This document shows positions 63,612-64,000 of a stretch of 64,000 bases of DNA, in pieces. Source of the stretch: Anisakis pegreffii (Eukaryota; Nematoda; Chromadorea; Rhabditida; Anisakidae); the NCBI GenBank assembly GCA_035041965.1, contig JAPYMA010000415.1:186001-250000 (forward strand). Direction: 5' to 3'. The position numbers were made by a program, and so were the translations under genes. The notes beneath the pieces were generated by a model that was not told where the DNA came from, made no database searches, and saw only the letters and a list, made by a program, of their open reading frames with translations. Numbering within the stretch: the stretch's first letter is position 1; each line of letters opens with the position of its first letter.

Positions 63612-63732
63612 CCTGTTTTCATCGGACGGTTCTTATTTTCACTCCTCTGAACTGCCGTGCTAGTTCTCATCATGCGTACAGTCCCAGTTAGCAATGCCTT
63701 GCAGTTTCCCAGTGCATCCATCCACGGCCCAT
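63612..63732 (-). CDS. Candidate internal exon of a gene entering from the right
   Basis: Bounded by acceptor CGTTTTAG and donor ACAGG|GTGATC, open in one frame only (two bases, 39 codons, two bases). It encodes GPWMDALGNCKALLTGTVR, then a basic Arg/Lys/Asn-rich segment. The W...GNC...TGTVR spacing faintly recalls Trp/Cys/Arg-rich extracellular repeats such as thrombospondin type 1, too weakly to assign. Its end phase matches the exon at 62920-63031. Confidence 0.3.
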
Positions 63733-64000
63733 CTAAAACGTACATGAATCTTGCTTACAATTGGAAAAGAATTCAATCAAATTCAAAAATGCTACGAAGT
63801 TTTGTGTACGTCATTGTATAATAATATCTCTTCGATCGTTGTTCCAGCACTAACAATAGTGTTGCGATGACAATGTAACCTCTCATTGTAATCTCACATA
63901 TCATTAAACAATGTGCCGTAGCGCTTCTTCTTAAAAATGAAAGCCTAACAATACATCCATTTATTCCGTCTTTCTTTCCGTTAAAACGTACTTTGCAATG

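Noticed and set aside
1..64000. tRNA, 5S rRNA, U1/U2/U6 snRNA, let-7 or lin-4 microRNA, nematode telomere arrays, CRISPR arrays
   Set aside because: Read for their diagnostic motifs on the given strand and partly on the complement; none found. Only single scattered TTAGGC copies occur.

Overview
The window is nematode nuclear DNA. Two independent observations show this. An exact 22-nt copy of the nematode spliced leader SL1 lies at 11821-11842 and is followed at once by a GT splice donor. A receptor tyrosine kinase (RTK) gene of nematode style occupies the right-hand quarter on the minus strand, with many small exons, GT..AG introns and mostly TTTCAG-type acceptors. Introns of about 130 to 3,060 nt and general AT-richness suggest a parasitic-type nematode with roomy introns rather than a compact Caenorhabditis-like genome. 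I cannot name the species.

Layout. Positions 1 to about 45.8 kb form a gene-poor stretch. It holds many microsatellites, a few small palindromes, the SL1-bearing element and a handful of short unsupported open frames. From 60264 down to 45877 on the minus strand lies one complete RTK gene of 15 coding exons. I could join these by matching reading phase and splice sites into about 855 codons. The predicted protein has a signal peptide, a short four-cysteine motif, two fibronectin-III-like domains, a Ser/Thr/Asn-rich stalk, one transmembrane helix, a complete tyrosine kinase domain with a Pro/Ser-rich insert, and a short tail. From 60.3 kb to the right edge there is weaker evidence: two phase-compatible minus-strand exons (63612-63732 and 62920-63031) that could end another gene entering from the right, and a run of overlapping minus-strand open frames at 62.2-63.1 kb of unclear status.

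The RTK is the only gene with a function I can assign. Its 5' end carries a candidate trans-splice acceptor 31 nt before the start codon and a two-codon upstream ORF, which would suit SL1-type maturation. The most unusual element is the isolated SL1 sequence. Its 22 nt plus flank can fold into an 11-bp stem-loop, as expected of the first stem of an SL RNA, but the downstream part does not look like a standard SL RNA and no 5S rRNA gene is beside it.
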